Source: JAKVBH01 sp049800955 (GTDB taxonomy: Bacteria > Pseudomonadota > Alphaproteobacteria > Rhodobacterales > Rhodobacteraceae). Taken from it: 64,000 nucleotides of DNA. The DNA is taken from contig NZ_JBNAGA010000002.1 of NCBI RefSeq assembly GCF_049800955.1, positions 434,001 to 498,000 on the forward strand. Reading direction: 5' to 3'. Both the position numbers and the translations under genes were made by a program. Numbering within the stretch: position 1 is the stretch's first letter; each line of letters opens with the position of its first letter. The notes below the pieces were generated by a model. That model ran no database searches and was not told where the DNA came from. It saw only the letters and a program-made list of their open reading frames with translations. Below are positions 25,921 to 34,630 of this stretch, piece after piece.

Positions 25921-27746
25921 GGTTTTCCCGTCTGATCGATCCGTTTGCGCCAGCGGTTGGCGCGCCGCCGCGTTCGCTGTTGGCCTTCTTTCGCTGGTGC
26001 CTGACGGGGGCCGGGCCGGTCATGCTATTGGCAGGCGCCATCTCCGCAATCGCCGGCGTGGCTGAAGTCATGGCGGCGTTGATGCTGGGTTGGGTGATTG
26101 ACGCGGCACTGGCGTCTGACCCGAGTTCCGTCTTTGGCGACTCCATGGGGCTTTTGCTTTGGGCGCTGGCGTTTTTTGTGATCCTGCGCCCCGCTTTGCT
26201 CGGTTTGTCCGCCTATAGTCAGACGATCATGTTGCAGCCCAACGTCATGAACCTCGTTCTCTCCCGGCTGCACCGCTACACGCTTGGTCAATCGGTGCAG
26301 TTCTTTGACGATGATTTCGCCGGTCGCATTGCGCAAAAGGAAATGCAGACAGCGCGGGCGGTCAATGATGTTGTGGTTGAGGTCATCCATACGATCCTCT
26401 TTGCACTGGCCTCTGTCATCGGCGCTGTCTTCTTGCTTGGCACGGTGGATTGGCGGATCGCAGCTGGCCTGATGGTCTGGATCGTTGGCTATGGCTTTAT
26501 GATCCGGCATTTCATGCCAAAAATCCGGGCGCGGTCCAAAGCGCGGGCCGCCGCGCGCGCCATGATTACAGGCCAGGTTGTCGATACCGTCACGAATATC
26601 AAGACAGTCAAACTCTTCGCGCATTCGGAGCATGAAGACCGTGCGGCTCTGGGCGCGATGGCGGATTACCGCGAGCGGTTTCTGGAGTTTGGCCGGGTAT
26701 CTGTCGCGTTCCGGTTCTGGCTGATGACCTTGGCGGGGCTTTTGCCTGTGCTCTTGGTGGGCGGTGCTTTGTGGTACTGGTCACGCGGATTGATTTCGGC
26801 GGGTGATATCGCGGCCACTGGCGCGGTGAGTCTGCGCCTTGCACAGATGACGGGTTGGGTCTCTTTCACGCTTATGACCTTGTATTCCAATGTCGGCGAG
26901 GCCGAGGACGGCATGCGCACGCTGACCCCGCCCCATGGTCTGACCGACATGAAAGACGCGCGGAGCCTCGAGGTGCATGCCGCGACGATCGATTATGACA
27001 ACGTGCATTTCACCTATGGGCGCCAAAGTGGCGGTGTGCAGGGTTTGAACCTCTCGGTCCGCGAGGGCGAGAAACTTGCGCTCGTGGGCGCGTCGGGCGC
27101 GGGCAAGTCTACGCTCGTGTCGTTGCTCCTGCGCCTTTACGATACCGAGAAAGGGCGCGTGCTCATCGACGGGCAGGACATCGCGCGGGTGAGCCAGGAA
27201 AGCTTGCGTCGTCAGATCGGGATGGTCACGCAGGAAACAGCGATGTTCAACCGCTCAGCGTTTGAGAATATCGGCTACGGTCGTCCTGAGGCCAGCGAGG
27301 CGGAGATCATGGATGCCGCGCGGCGCGCGGAGGCCCATGATTTCATCCTTGAGCTTGAAGATCATGCGGGGCGCAAGGGCTATGAGGCGCATCTGGGTGA
27401 GCGAGGTGTCAAGCTTTCTGGCGGACAGCGCCAGCGTATTGCCCTTGCACGCGCGATCCTGAAAGATGCGCCGATCCTTGTTCTGGATGAGGCGACCTCT
27501 GCGCTCGATTCCGAGGTTGAAGCCTCGATCCAGGCGGCGCTGGAAGTTGTGATGGAGGGCAAGACCGTCATCGCGATTGCGCATCGGCTCAGCACCATCG
27601 CCCGGATGGATCGGATCATTGTGCTCGATCAGGGACGGATCGTCGAAGAGGGGAGCCATGATGCGCTGATGGCACAAGGCGGGCTTTATGCGCGGTATTG
27701 GTCGCGTCAATCCGGAGGGTTCCTCAATCTTGAGGCTGCGGAGTGA
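25917..27746 (+). CDS. ABC exporter (type IV half-transporter with fused ATPase), second of a pair
   Basis: 609-aa paralogue of the preceding gene. The membrane domain is followed by Walker A VGASGAGKS (about 390-398), signature LSGGQRQR (about 499-506), Walker B ILVLDEATSALDSE and IAHRLST. As in the partner, no catalytic residue is degenerate, unlike many heterodimeric exporters, so homodimers are also possible. The start is GTG overlapping the upstream stop by 4 bp. The following P-loop gene again overlaps by 4 bp. Confidence 0.9.
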   Translation: MRFSRLIDPFAPAVGAPPRSLLAFFRWCLTGAGPVMLLAGAISAIAGVAEVMAALMLGWVIDAALASDPSSVFGDSMGLLLWALAFFVILRPALLGLSAYSQTIMLQPNVMNLVLSRLHRYTLGQSVQFFDDDFAGRIAQKEMQTARAVNDVVVEVIHTILFALASVIGAVFLLGTVDWRIAAGLMVWIVGYGFMIRHFMPKIRARSKARAAARAMITGQVVDTVTNIKTVKLFAHSEHEDRAALGAMADYRERFLEFGRVSVAFRFWLMTLAGLLPVLLVGGALWYWSRGLISAGDIAATGAVSLRLAQMTGWVSFTLMTLYSNVGEAEDGMRTLTPPHGLTDMKDARSLEVHAATIDYDNVHFTYGRQSGGVQGLNLSVREGEKLALVGASGAGKSTLVSLLLRLYDTEKGRVLIDGQDIARVSQESLRRQIGMVTQETAMFNRSAFENIGYGRPEASEAEIMDAARRAEAHDFILELEDHAGRKGYEAHLGERGVKLSGGQRQRIALARAILKDAPILVLDEATSALDSEVEASIQAALEVVMEGKTVIAIAHRLSTIARMDRIIVLDQGRIVEEGSHDALMAQGGLYARYWSRQSGGFLNLEAAE

Positions 27747-28273
27747 ACCGGATCATGATCCTTGGGCAACCGGGCGCAGGTAAGTCAACGCTCGCGCGCA
27801 GCCTTGGTGAGATTACGGGCCTGCCGGTGGTGCATGTTGACAAGATCCATTGGATGTCAGGCTGGGTAGAGCGGGCGAAAGAGGAAAAGATTGCCCTTGC
27901 GCTTCAGGAACAATCCGCGCCGCGCTGGATTTTTGAAGGCGGTTTGGCGGCAACGAAGGAAGACCGGCTGAACCGCGCGGATATGCTGATCGTGCTCGAT
28001 ATCCCTTTTGCCTTGCGGGTTTGGCGCGTCGCAAAGCGGACGGTCCTCTATTATGGGCGCACGCGCCCCGATTTGCCCGAAGACTGCCCCGAACGGTTTA
28101 GTGCCGAGTTTTGGGCTTGGATCTGGAACACGCGCAAGACCGGGCGACGCAACAATCTCCAGTGGGCGTCCCGTGCACGTGAGTTGGGCAAACGCGTTGT
28201 CATCTTGTCGTCGCCGGCCATGGTGCGAAGATTCCTCAAGACACTCGACGCCGAGTGGAATTCGCGGCAATAG
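27743..28273 (+). CDS. Small P-loop NTPase (FlaR/topology-modulation-like, adenylate-kinase fold)
   Basis: 176-aa protein with Walker A GQPGAGKST (8-16) and an adenylate-kinase-like fold: VVHVDKIHWMSGW, then WIFEGGLAATKEDRLNRADMLIVLDIP, the pattern of proteins annotated as DNA topology modulation protein. Real activity is unknown; small-molecule kinase activity is likely. Its ATG overlaps the ABC exporter stop by 4 bp, and the methyltransferase gene begins 6 bp later, so it belongs to this operon. Confidence 0.8.
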   Translation: MNRIMILGQPGAGKSTLARSLGEITGLPVVHVDKIHWMSGWVERAKEEKIALALQEQSAPRWIFEGGLAATKEDRLNRADMLIVLDIPFALRVWRVAKRTVLYYGRTRPDLPEDCPERFSAEFWAWIWNTRKTGRRNNLQWASRARELGKRVVILSSPAMVRRFLKTLDAEWNSRQ

Positions 28274-28279
28274 GCGGGC

Positions 28280-29500
28280 ATGGAATACAGGATCAATCGA
28301 TTGGGCCATCAGGGTGACGGGATCGCGGACGGTCCCGTCTATGCGCCTTTGACCCTGCCGGGCGAGGTTGTGACGGGACGCCTTGAGGGCGAGCGGTTGC
28401 AGGACATCCGCATCGTGACGCCATCAGAGGACCGGGTGAAGCCGCCCTGTCGGCATTTCAAATCCTGTGGTGGTTGTCAGGTCATGCATGCCAGCGACGA
28501 CTTTGTGGCGGCCTGGAAGACGGATGTTATTCGCCGTGCGCTTGAGGCGCAGGGCATCGCCGCGCCGATGCGACCGATCCTGACCTCCCCGGAACAGAGC
28601 CGCCGTCGCGCGGGGTTTGCTGCGCGGCGGACGAAATCCGGCGCGCTGGTCGGATTTCACGGACGCGCGAGCGATACGATTGTTGAAATACCCGATTGTC
28701 GCCTGATCGCGCCTGCGCTGCGCGAGGGCATCGAGGTGGCTCGTGACGCGGCGCTCTGCGGCGGGTCACGCAAAGCTGTTTTGTCGGTTCTGGTCAGCGA
28801 CAGCCTTGAAGGGCTCGATGTTGCTGTGACGGGCGGCAAGCCGCTGGATCAAGCTTTGCTGACCGAGCTCGCGGCATTGACGGAGCGCCATAGGCTGGCT
28901 CGTCTGACCTGGGATGGAGAGGGCATCGCGATGCGAGCCGCGCCGACCATCGCTGTGGGCGCGGCGCGTATCTCTCCGCCTCCGGGCGCTTTCCTGCAAG
29001 CCACGGAACATGGTCAGGCGAGCCTCATTTCCGCGATGCGGGAGGCTTTGTCCGGGGCCAGCTCTGTCGTGGATCTGTTCGCCGGATGCGGGACGTTTTC
29101 TCTGCCGCTTGCCCAAAGTGCTGAAGTTCATGCCGTTGAATCCGAGGCTGCGATGTTGCAGGCGCTGGATCTTGGCTGGCGCCATGCGAGCGGCGTGAAG
29201 AAGGTCACCACTGAGGTGCGTGATCTCTTTCGCAATCCTATCCTGCCAGAGGACCTCAAGGGCTTTGATGGTGTGGTCATTGATCCGCCGCGGGCAGGCG
29301 CAGAGGCGCAGTGCCAAAAACTGGCTTTGGCGCAAATCCCCCGGATCGGCTTTGTGTCCTGCAATCCGGTAACCTTTGCGCGGGATGCCAAAGTCCTGAT
29401 CGACGGGGGATATGACATGCTCTGGGTGCAGGCCGTGGATCAATTTCGCTGGTCAACCCATGTGGAACTTGCCGCCAGCTTCCGCCTTTCCCATATGTGA
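28280..29500 (+). CDS. 23S rRNA/tRNA (uracil-5-)-methyltransferase, RlmD/TrmA family
   Basis: 406-aa SAM-dependent RNA m5U methyltransferase. Iron-sulfur cysteines are Cys57, Cys63, Cys66 (PPCRHFKSCGGCQ) and Cys140 (IPDC). The SAM motif is VVDLFAGCGTFSLPLA (about 270-285), and the catalytic cysteine is in GFVSCNPVTFARD (about 357-369). The N-terminal TRAM-like stretch is short. RlmD of E. coli modifies U1939 of 23S rRNA; alphaproteobacterial members are variously RlmD or RlmCD, so no symbol is given. Confidence 0.9.
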   Translation: MEYRINRLGHQGDGIADGPVYAPLTLPGEVVTGRLEGERLQDIRIVTPSEDRVKPPCRHFKSCGGCQVMHASDDFVAAWKTDVIRRALEAQGIAAPMRPILTSPEQSRRRAGFAARRTKSGALVGFHGRASDTIVEIPDCRLIAPALREGIEVARDAALCGGSRKAVLSVLVSDSLEGLDVAVTGGKPLDQALLTELAALTERHRLARLTWDGEGIAMRAAPTIAVGAARISPPPGAFLQATEHGQASLISAMREALSGASSVVDLFAGCGTFSLPLAQSAEVHAVESEAAMLQALDLGWRHASGVKKVTTEVRDLFRNPILPEDLKGFDGVVIDPPRAGAEAQCQKLALAQIPRIGFVSCNPVTFARDAKVLIDGGYDMLWVQAVDQFRWSTHVELAASFRLSHM

Positions 29501-29525
29501 GACGACCAAATCGAAGGATCAGCCT

Positions 29526-30296
29526 ATGCGCGAACAGCTTGCCGCATTCTTGGACCGGCCAATCGTCCGCAATGGGATCATCGCGGTCATCATTTTCAAT
29601 GCAATCATTCTGGGATTGGAGACATCCAAGGAGATCATGGGCGCTATTGGCCCGCTGATCCTTTGGCTTGATACGATCTGTCTCGGCATCTTTGTTGCTG
29701 AGCTTTTGTTGAAACTGGTGGCTTTTGGTCCACGGTTTTTCCGCAGCGGCTGGAACATTTTCGATTTCGTGATTGTTGCAGTCTCCCTGGCGCCGACGGG
29801 GCAGGGGCTGTCTGTCTTGCGTGCGTTGCGTATTCTGCGGGTGCTGCGCGTGGTCTCGGTGGCGCCACGCTTGCGGCGCGTGGTGGAAGGGTTTGTGACG
29901 GCCTTGCCGGGCATGGCGTCGGTCTTTCTGCTGATGGCGCTGATTTTCTACATCGGTGCAGTCATGGCAACGAAGCTCTTCTCCACGAGTTTTCCCGATT
30001 GGTTCGGGTCACTGGGGCAAAGCGCCTATACGCTCTTTCAGATCATGACATTGGAAAGCTGGTCCATGGGGATCGTGCGCCCTGTCATGGAGGTTTACCC
30101 CTATGCCTGGCTCTTCTTCGTGCCCTTCATCATGGTCACGACCTTTGCCGTCGTGAACCTTTTGGTCGGTCTCATCGTGAATTCGATGCAAGATGCCCAT
30201 GCTGAAGAGGCCAACGCCGCGCAGGACGCGTATCGCGATCAGGTTCTGGAGCGGTTGGCTGCAATTGAAAAACGCCTGGAAGATCGTTCTTCGTGA
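29526..30296 (+). CDS. Voltage-gated sodium channel (NaChBac/NavSp type)
   Basis: 256-aa single-repeat six-helix cation channel that tetramerises in the inner membrane. The voltage sensor S4 shows arginines at three-residue spacing: Arg99, Arg102, Arg105, Arg108 (RALRILRVLR). The selectivity filter is TLESWS (175-180), as in sodium-selective bacterial Nav channels. S6 (FVPFIMVTTFAVVNLLVGLI) leads to a C-terminal acidic neck and coiled coil (about 225-256) that assembles the tetramer. The start at 29526 has AAGGA upstream. Such channels are a feature of marine Roseobacter-group bacteria. It stands alone after the RNA methyltransferase. Confidence 0.93.
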   Translation: MREQLAAFLDRPIVRNGIIAVIIFNAIILGLETSKEIMGAIGPLILWLDTICLGIFVAELLLKLVAFGPRFFRSGWNIFDFVIVAVSLAPTGQGLSVLRALRILRVLRVVSVAPRLRRVVEGFVTALPGMASVFLLMALIFYIGAVMATKLFSTSFPDWFGSLGQSAYTLFQIMTLESWSMGIVRPVMEVYPYAWLFFVPFIMVTTFAVVNLLVGLIVNSMQDAHAEEANAAQDAYRDQVLERLAAIEKRLEDRSS

Positions 30297-30358
30297 ATTG
30301 TGATTAGGGCAGAGCACGGCGCTGTGATACCTCACGTCAGAACATGCGAGGCGGTTTT

Positions 30359-30856
30359 ATGCGGTTGATGAAAGTTATCTTGGTTTTGGTGCTGTTTCTG
30401 GGGCTGACGGCCTGCACGACCAGCAAGTTCAAAACCTATAACGGCCCTGAGGTCACCCAAGTGATCGTTGAGAAGAGCACGCGCAAGATGTGGCTCATGC
30501 ACAATCGCGAAGTGCTGAAGCAATATGACATTCATCTCGGCTTCGCCCCGCGGGGACACAAGACCGAGGAAGGTGATGGCAAGACGCCAGAAGGCACGTA
30601 CATCATCGACCGCCGCAATCCCAACAGCCGGTTTCACCTCTCTTTGGGAATTGACTACCCCAATGCCGAGGATATCGCTCAGGCGCGCGCGCGTGGTGTA
30701 AGTCCGGGGGGCGATATTTTCATTCATGGCCGTCCGAAGCCCTGGCGCAATGGCGAGGATGATTGGACATGGGGCTGCATTGCCGTCACCGATGCGGAAA
30801 TGGAAGATATCTATGCCATGGTGCAAAATGGCACACCGATTACGATCTTGCCCTGA
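30359..30856 (+). CDS. L,D-transpeptidase (YkuD) lipoprotein
   Basis: 165-aa cell-envelope enzyme. A lipoprotein signal peptide ends in the lipobox LTAC with Cys19, so the protein is lipid-anchored. The YkuD domain carries the catalytic HGRPxxW...WTWGCIAVTD pattern, His123 and Cys140. It may form 3-3 cross-links or attach proteins to peptidoglycan. The start at 30359 has GAGGCGG upstream; an ATG 15 bp earlier is less likely. A second YkuD protein occurs at 47.4 kb. Confidence 0.88.
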   Translation: MRLMKVILVLVLFLGLTACTTSKFKTYNGPEVTQVIVEKSTRKMWLMHNREVLKQYDIHLGFAPRGHKTEEGDGKTPEGTYIIDRRNPNSRFHLSLGIDYPNAEDIAQARARGVSPGGDIFIHGRPKPWRNGEDDWTWGCIAVTDAEMEDIYAMVQNGTPITILP

Positions 30857-30909
30857 CTCGGTATTTTGACGATAAGTCTGACGCGTGAGCCAGCCAAGGA
30901 GAGCCTGCC

Positions 30910-31086
30910 ATGACGACCGATGTGCCTGAGACCAAGATTGTGGATCAGTATCGCATTGCATGTGATGGCGGCGAAGGTGCATTGGGGCATCCGCGTGTTT
31001 GGCTGCAAATCCCGAATGAGCATGGCTGGGTGGAATGCCCTTACTGCGATTGCAAGTTCATTCATAAGGATCATGCATCCGCATGA
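30910..31086 (+). CDS. Zinc-finger CHCC domain protein (58 aa)
   Basis: Tiny protein MTTDVPETKIVDQYR... with the zf-CHCC pattern: Cys in IACDGG, His in LGHPRVWL, then VECPYCDCKF with the C-x2-C pair. It is related to the mitochondrial complex I subunit NDUFS6 domain. In alphaproteobacteria such short forms occur as complex I or Fe-S-linked accessory proteins. AAGGAG lies 8 bases before the ATG, and the stop overlaps the next start by 4 bp. Confidence 0.85.
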   Translation: MTTDVPETKIVDQYRIACDGGEGALGHPRVWLQIPNEHGWVECPYCDCKFIHKDHASA

Positions 31087-31682
31087 TCATGCGTGTGTCC
31101 GCAGGCATTCTTGCGCTTTCTGTCCTGGGGACCTTGCTCCTTCGCATACAGCTCAACATGGCCACCGGGAATTCCTTCCCGGAAGCGCTCTGGGTCATCT
31201 ACCGGTTTTTCACAGTCTGGACGAATACAGCTATCGGCGTCGTGGCGCTTCTGATCGCCTGCGCCCGGCCTGTATCCGACAACGTGCAGAGCGCGTTGTT
31301 GCTGGCCATCGGGGCGGTATCGATCGTTTATCACGTCTTGTTGGCGCATCTGGTCAGCTATGAAGGGGTCGAACGGTTTGTCGACGTCATGCTGCACAGT
31401 GTCGTGCCCTTGGGTTGGCTCGCCTTTTGGGTGGTGTTCACGCCAAAAGCGCGTCTGCGGTTCAGGGCGATCCCGTGGTGGCTGCTCTACCCACTGGTCT
31501 ATTGCGTCTATGCCTTGGTCAGGGGAGCGTTTGATGGCGTTTACCCCTATCCGTTTTTGAACGTGGAAAAGCTGGGTCTGGGTGGTGTCGCGATCAATGT
31601 CCTGGGCCTCTTGATTGTGTTCTCCATAGGCGCGGCTGCCATCGTCGTTGTGGGCCGTTTGCTCGCGCACCGCTCTGGGTAA
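31083..31682 (+). CDS. Pr6Pr-like integral membrane protein
   Basis: 199-aa protein with about six hydrophobic helices. The loops contain FRFFTVWTN-like (YRFFTVWTNTAIG, about 40-52) and PYPFLNVEKLGLGGVAINV (about 155-173). Both patterns are typical of the Pr6Pr/FAR-17a-AIG1-like membrane family, whose function is unknown in bacteria. The ATG overlaps the stop of the zinc-finger gene by 4 bp. Confidence 0.75.
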   Translation: MIMRVSAGILALSVLGTLLLRIQLNMATGNSFPEALWVIYRFFTVWTNTAIGVVALLIACARPVSDNVQSALLLAIGAVSIVYHVLLAHLVSYEGVERFVDVMLHSVVPLGWLAFWVVFTPKARLRFRAIPWWLLYPLVYCVYALVRGAFDGVYPYPFLNVEKLGLGGVAINVLGLLIVFSIGAAAIVVVGRLLAHRSG

Positions 31683-31753
31683 GGTCATCTACGGGCTGGT
31701 CTGCACCCGGGGAACATGGCACTAACGCGCCACGTGTTTCTGGGAGGATCGTC

Positions 31754-34546
31754 ATGGCATTCGGCAAAGGTCACCACCTGCATCTGATCGATGGATCGGC
31801 GTTTATCTTCCGGGCCTATCACGCGTTGCCGCCGTTGACGCGGAAGTCTGACGGATTGCCCATCGGGGCCGTCTCGGGCTTTTGCAACATGTTGCAGCGC
31901 TACGTGGAAGGAAACGCGAATTCCGACGTGACCCACGTGGCCGTGATCTTTGACAAGGGCTCGCATACCTTCCGCAACGATCTTTATGATCAATACAAGG
32001 CCAATCGTGAGGCCATGCCGGAAGATCTGCGCCCGCAGATCCCGCTCACCCGTCAGGCGACCGAGGCCTTCAATATCGCCTGCAAGGAAATCGAGGGTTT
32101 TGAGGCCGATGACATCATGGCCACGCTGGCGCATCAGGCGCGCGATGCTGGCGGACGCGTGACCATTCTGAGCTCTGACAAGGATCTCATGCAGCTGGTC
32201 GGAGGCGGTGTCGAAATGCTCGATCCGATGAAAAACAAGCGCATTGATACCGATGGCGTGCACGAGAAATTTGGCGTTGGGCCGGAACGGGTCGTGGATG
32301 TGCAGGCGCTGGCGGGGGACAGCGTTGATAACGTGCCTGGCGCGCCCGGCATTGGGATCAAGACGGCGGCTCTGCTGATCAATGAATATGGGTCGCTGGA
32401 AGAGCTTCTGGACCGCGCCGAAGAGATCAAGCAGCCCAAGCGCCGCCAGACATTGATTGACCATCGCGCGCAGATTGAATTGTCCAAGCAGCTGGTTCAG
32501 CTGGATTGCGAGATGAGCTTGCCCTTTACGCTGGATGATCTCGAAGTGCGCGATCCTGAGCCTGACACGCTGATGACCTTCTTGGCCGAGATGGAATTCC
32601 GCACCCTGACCAAGCGAATCGCCGAAGCGCTTGATGTGGAACCAGTGGTGATCCCGGATACGACGCCGGAAGGGGCCAACCCTGTGGAGATGCCGCAAGT
32701 CGGTTTCGATCCGGAGGCCTATGAATGTGTCCGCGATGGCGCGGCGCTGGAGAAGTGGATCGGCTATATTCGCGAACGTGGCTACGTGGCGATTGATACC
32801 GAGACGACGGCGCTCAACGAAATGCGCGCGGAGCTCGTGGGGATTTCCCTCGCCGTTGAGCCTCTACAGGCCTGCTATATTCCGCTGACCCATAAAGGCG
32901 GTTCGGCGGATGATCTGTTTGGCTCCGATGCGCTGGCGGAGGGGCAGATGCCTTTGGACGACTGCCTGGCGCTGCTCAAACCTGTTCTGGAGGATCCGGC
33001 GATCCTCAAGATCGGGCAGAACATGAAGTATGACGCCAAAATCTTCGCGCGCGTCGGCATCGATATTGCACCGATCGATGATACGATGCTGCTGTCCTAT
33101 GCGATGAATGCCGGGCTGCACGGCCATGGGATGGACACGCTGTCCGAGCGCTATCTCGAGCATACGCCCATCCCGATCAAACCGCTTCTGGGCAGTGGTA
33201 AATCCGCGATCACCTTCGACCGCGTGCCTATTGATGAGGCTGTCAAATACGCGGCGGAAGATGCCGATATCACGTTGCGCCTGTGGCAAATGTTCAAGCC
33301 CCAGCTTCATCAAAACCGTGTGACACAGGTGTATGAGACGCTGGAGCGCCCCCTTGTGCCCGTTCTGGCGCAGATGGAGATGCATGGCGTAAAAGTGGAC
33401 CGTGATACGCTGAGCCGCATGTCCAATGCCTTTGCCCAAAAGATGGCTGGCCTGGAGGCTGAAATCTACGAACTGGCCGGGCGCAGTTTCAATGTCGGAT
33501 CTCCCAAACAATTGGGAGAAATTCTGTTTGACGAGATGGGCCTTGAGGGCGGCAAGAAGGGCAAGACAGGCGCCTATGCAACGGGCGCAGATGTGCTGGA
33601 AGATCTTGCCACGGAGCACGAATTGCCGCGCAAGGTTTTGGATTGGCGGCAACTCTCGAAACTGAAATCCACTTATACAGACAGTTTGCAGGAGCATATT
33701 CACCCGGAAACCGGGCGGGTCCACACGTCTTATTCCATTGCAGGGGCAAACACGGGTCGCTTGGCCTCTACCGATCCCAACCTGCAAAACATCCCGATCC
33801 GAACCGAGGAAGGCCGCCGCATCCGCGAGGCCTTTGTGGCTGAGCCGGGTAACGTGCTGGTCGCACTTGATTATTCGCAGATCGAATTGCGTATTCTGGC
33901 CCATATTGCCGGGATTGACGCCCTCAAGGATGCGTTCCGCGAAGGGCAAGACATTCACGCGGCCACCGCATCAGAGATGTTCGGCGTGCCGCTTGATGAG
34001 ATGACACCGGATGTCCGCAGGCAAGCCAAGGCGATTAATTTCGGGGTCATCTACGGTATCTCGGGCTTCGGACTGGCGCGCAATCTGCGCATTCCGCGCG
34101 CCGAAGCCCAAGGCTTCATTGATCGCTATTTTGAACGGTTTCCCGGCATTCGCGCCTATATGGACGAGACCACTGAATTTGCGAAAACCCATAAACGCGT
34201 CGAAACACTCTTTGGGCGGGTGATCCACACGCCTGAGATCGCCGCGAAGGGCCCGCGCGCGGGATTTGCAAAACGTGCGGCAATCAATGCGCCTATTCAG
34301 GGAACGGCTGCTGACATCATTCGGCGCGCGATGGTGCGGATGCCCGATGCAATTGCCGGTTTGCCCGCCAGGATGCTCTTGCAGGTCCATGACGAATTGC
34401 TCTTTGAGGTGGCCGAAGATGCGGTTGATGAGGTCATCTCCACGGCGCGCGATGTGATGGAGGATGCAGCAGAGCCTCTCGTCAAGCTGGATGTCCCGCT
34501 TGTTGTGGATGCGGGCCAAGGCGCCACTTGGGCGGCAGCGCATTAG
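31754..34546 (+). CDS. polA: DNA polymerase I
   Basis: 930-aa repair and replication polymerase with all three domains. The 5'-3' flap nuclease covers about 1-290 (LIDGSAFIFRAYHALPPL, EIEGFEADDIMATLA, AGDSVDNVPGAPGIG). The 3'-5' exonuclease keeps its DTE motif (AIDTETTALN, about 352-361), so proofreading looks intact. The polymerase has motif A DYSQIELRILAH (about 706), motif B RRQAKAINFGVIYG (about 755) and motif C VHDELLFEV (about 878). GGGAGG lies 7 bases before the ATG. It is monocistronic. Confidence 0.97.
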   Translation: MAFGKGHHLHLIDGSAFIFRAYHALPPLTRKSDGLPIGAVSGFCNMLQRYVEGNANSDVTHVAVIFDKGSHTFRNDLYDQYKANREAMPEDLRPQIPLTRQATEAFNIACKEIEGFEADDIMATLAHQARDAGGRVTILSSDKDLMQLVGGGVEMLDPMKNKRIDTDGVHEKFGVGPERVVDVQALAGDSVDNVPGAPGIGIKTAALLINEYGSLEELLDRAEEIKQPKRRQTLIDHRAQIELSKQLVQLDCEMSLPFTLDDLEVRDPEPDTLMTFLAEMEFRTLTKRIAEALDVEPVVIPDTTPEGANPVEMPQVGFDPEAYECVRDGAALEKWIGYIRERGYVAIDTETTALNEMRAELVGISLAVEPLQACYIPLTHKGGSADDLFGSDALAEGQMPLDDCLALLKPVLEDPAILKIGQNMKYDAKIFARVGIDIAPIDDTMLLSYAMNAGLHGHGMDTLSERYLEHTPIPIKPLLGSGKSAITFDRVPIDEAVKYAAEDADITLRLWQMFKPQLHQNRVTQVYETLERPLVPVLAQMEMHGVKVDRDTLSRMSNAFAQKMAGLEAEIYELAGRSFNVGSPKQLGEILFDEMGLEGGKKGKTGAYATGADVLEDLATEHELPRKVLDWRQLSKLKSTYTDSLQEHIHPETGRVHTSYSIAGANTGRLASTDPNLQNIPIRTEEGRRIREAFVAEPGNVLVALDYSQIELRILAHIAGIDALKDAFREGQDIHAATASEMFGVPLDEMTPDVRRQAKAINFGVIYGISGFGLARNLRIPRAEAQGFIDRYFERFPGIRAYMDETTEFAKTHKRVETLFGRVIHTPEIAAKGPRAGFAKRAAINAPIQGTAADIIRRAMVRMPDAIAGLPARMLLQVHDELLFEVAEDAVDEVISTARDVMEDAAEPLVKLDVPLVVDAGQGATWAAAH

Positions 34547-34630
34547 GTCAATCGTCGGATTTGCGTATTTTTGGCCAGAAGAAACACTAGGTGCGCACAC
34601 AGGCCAGAAGCGTCGGCATGTGTCGTGCGA

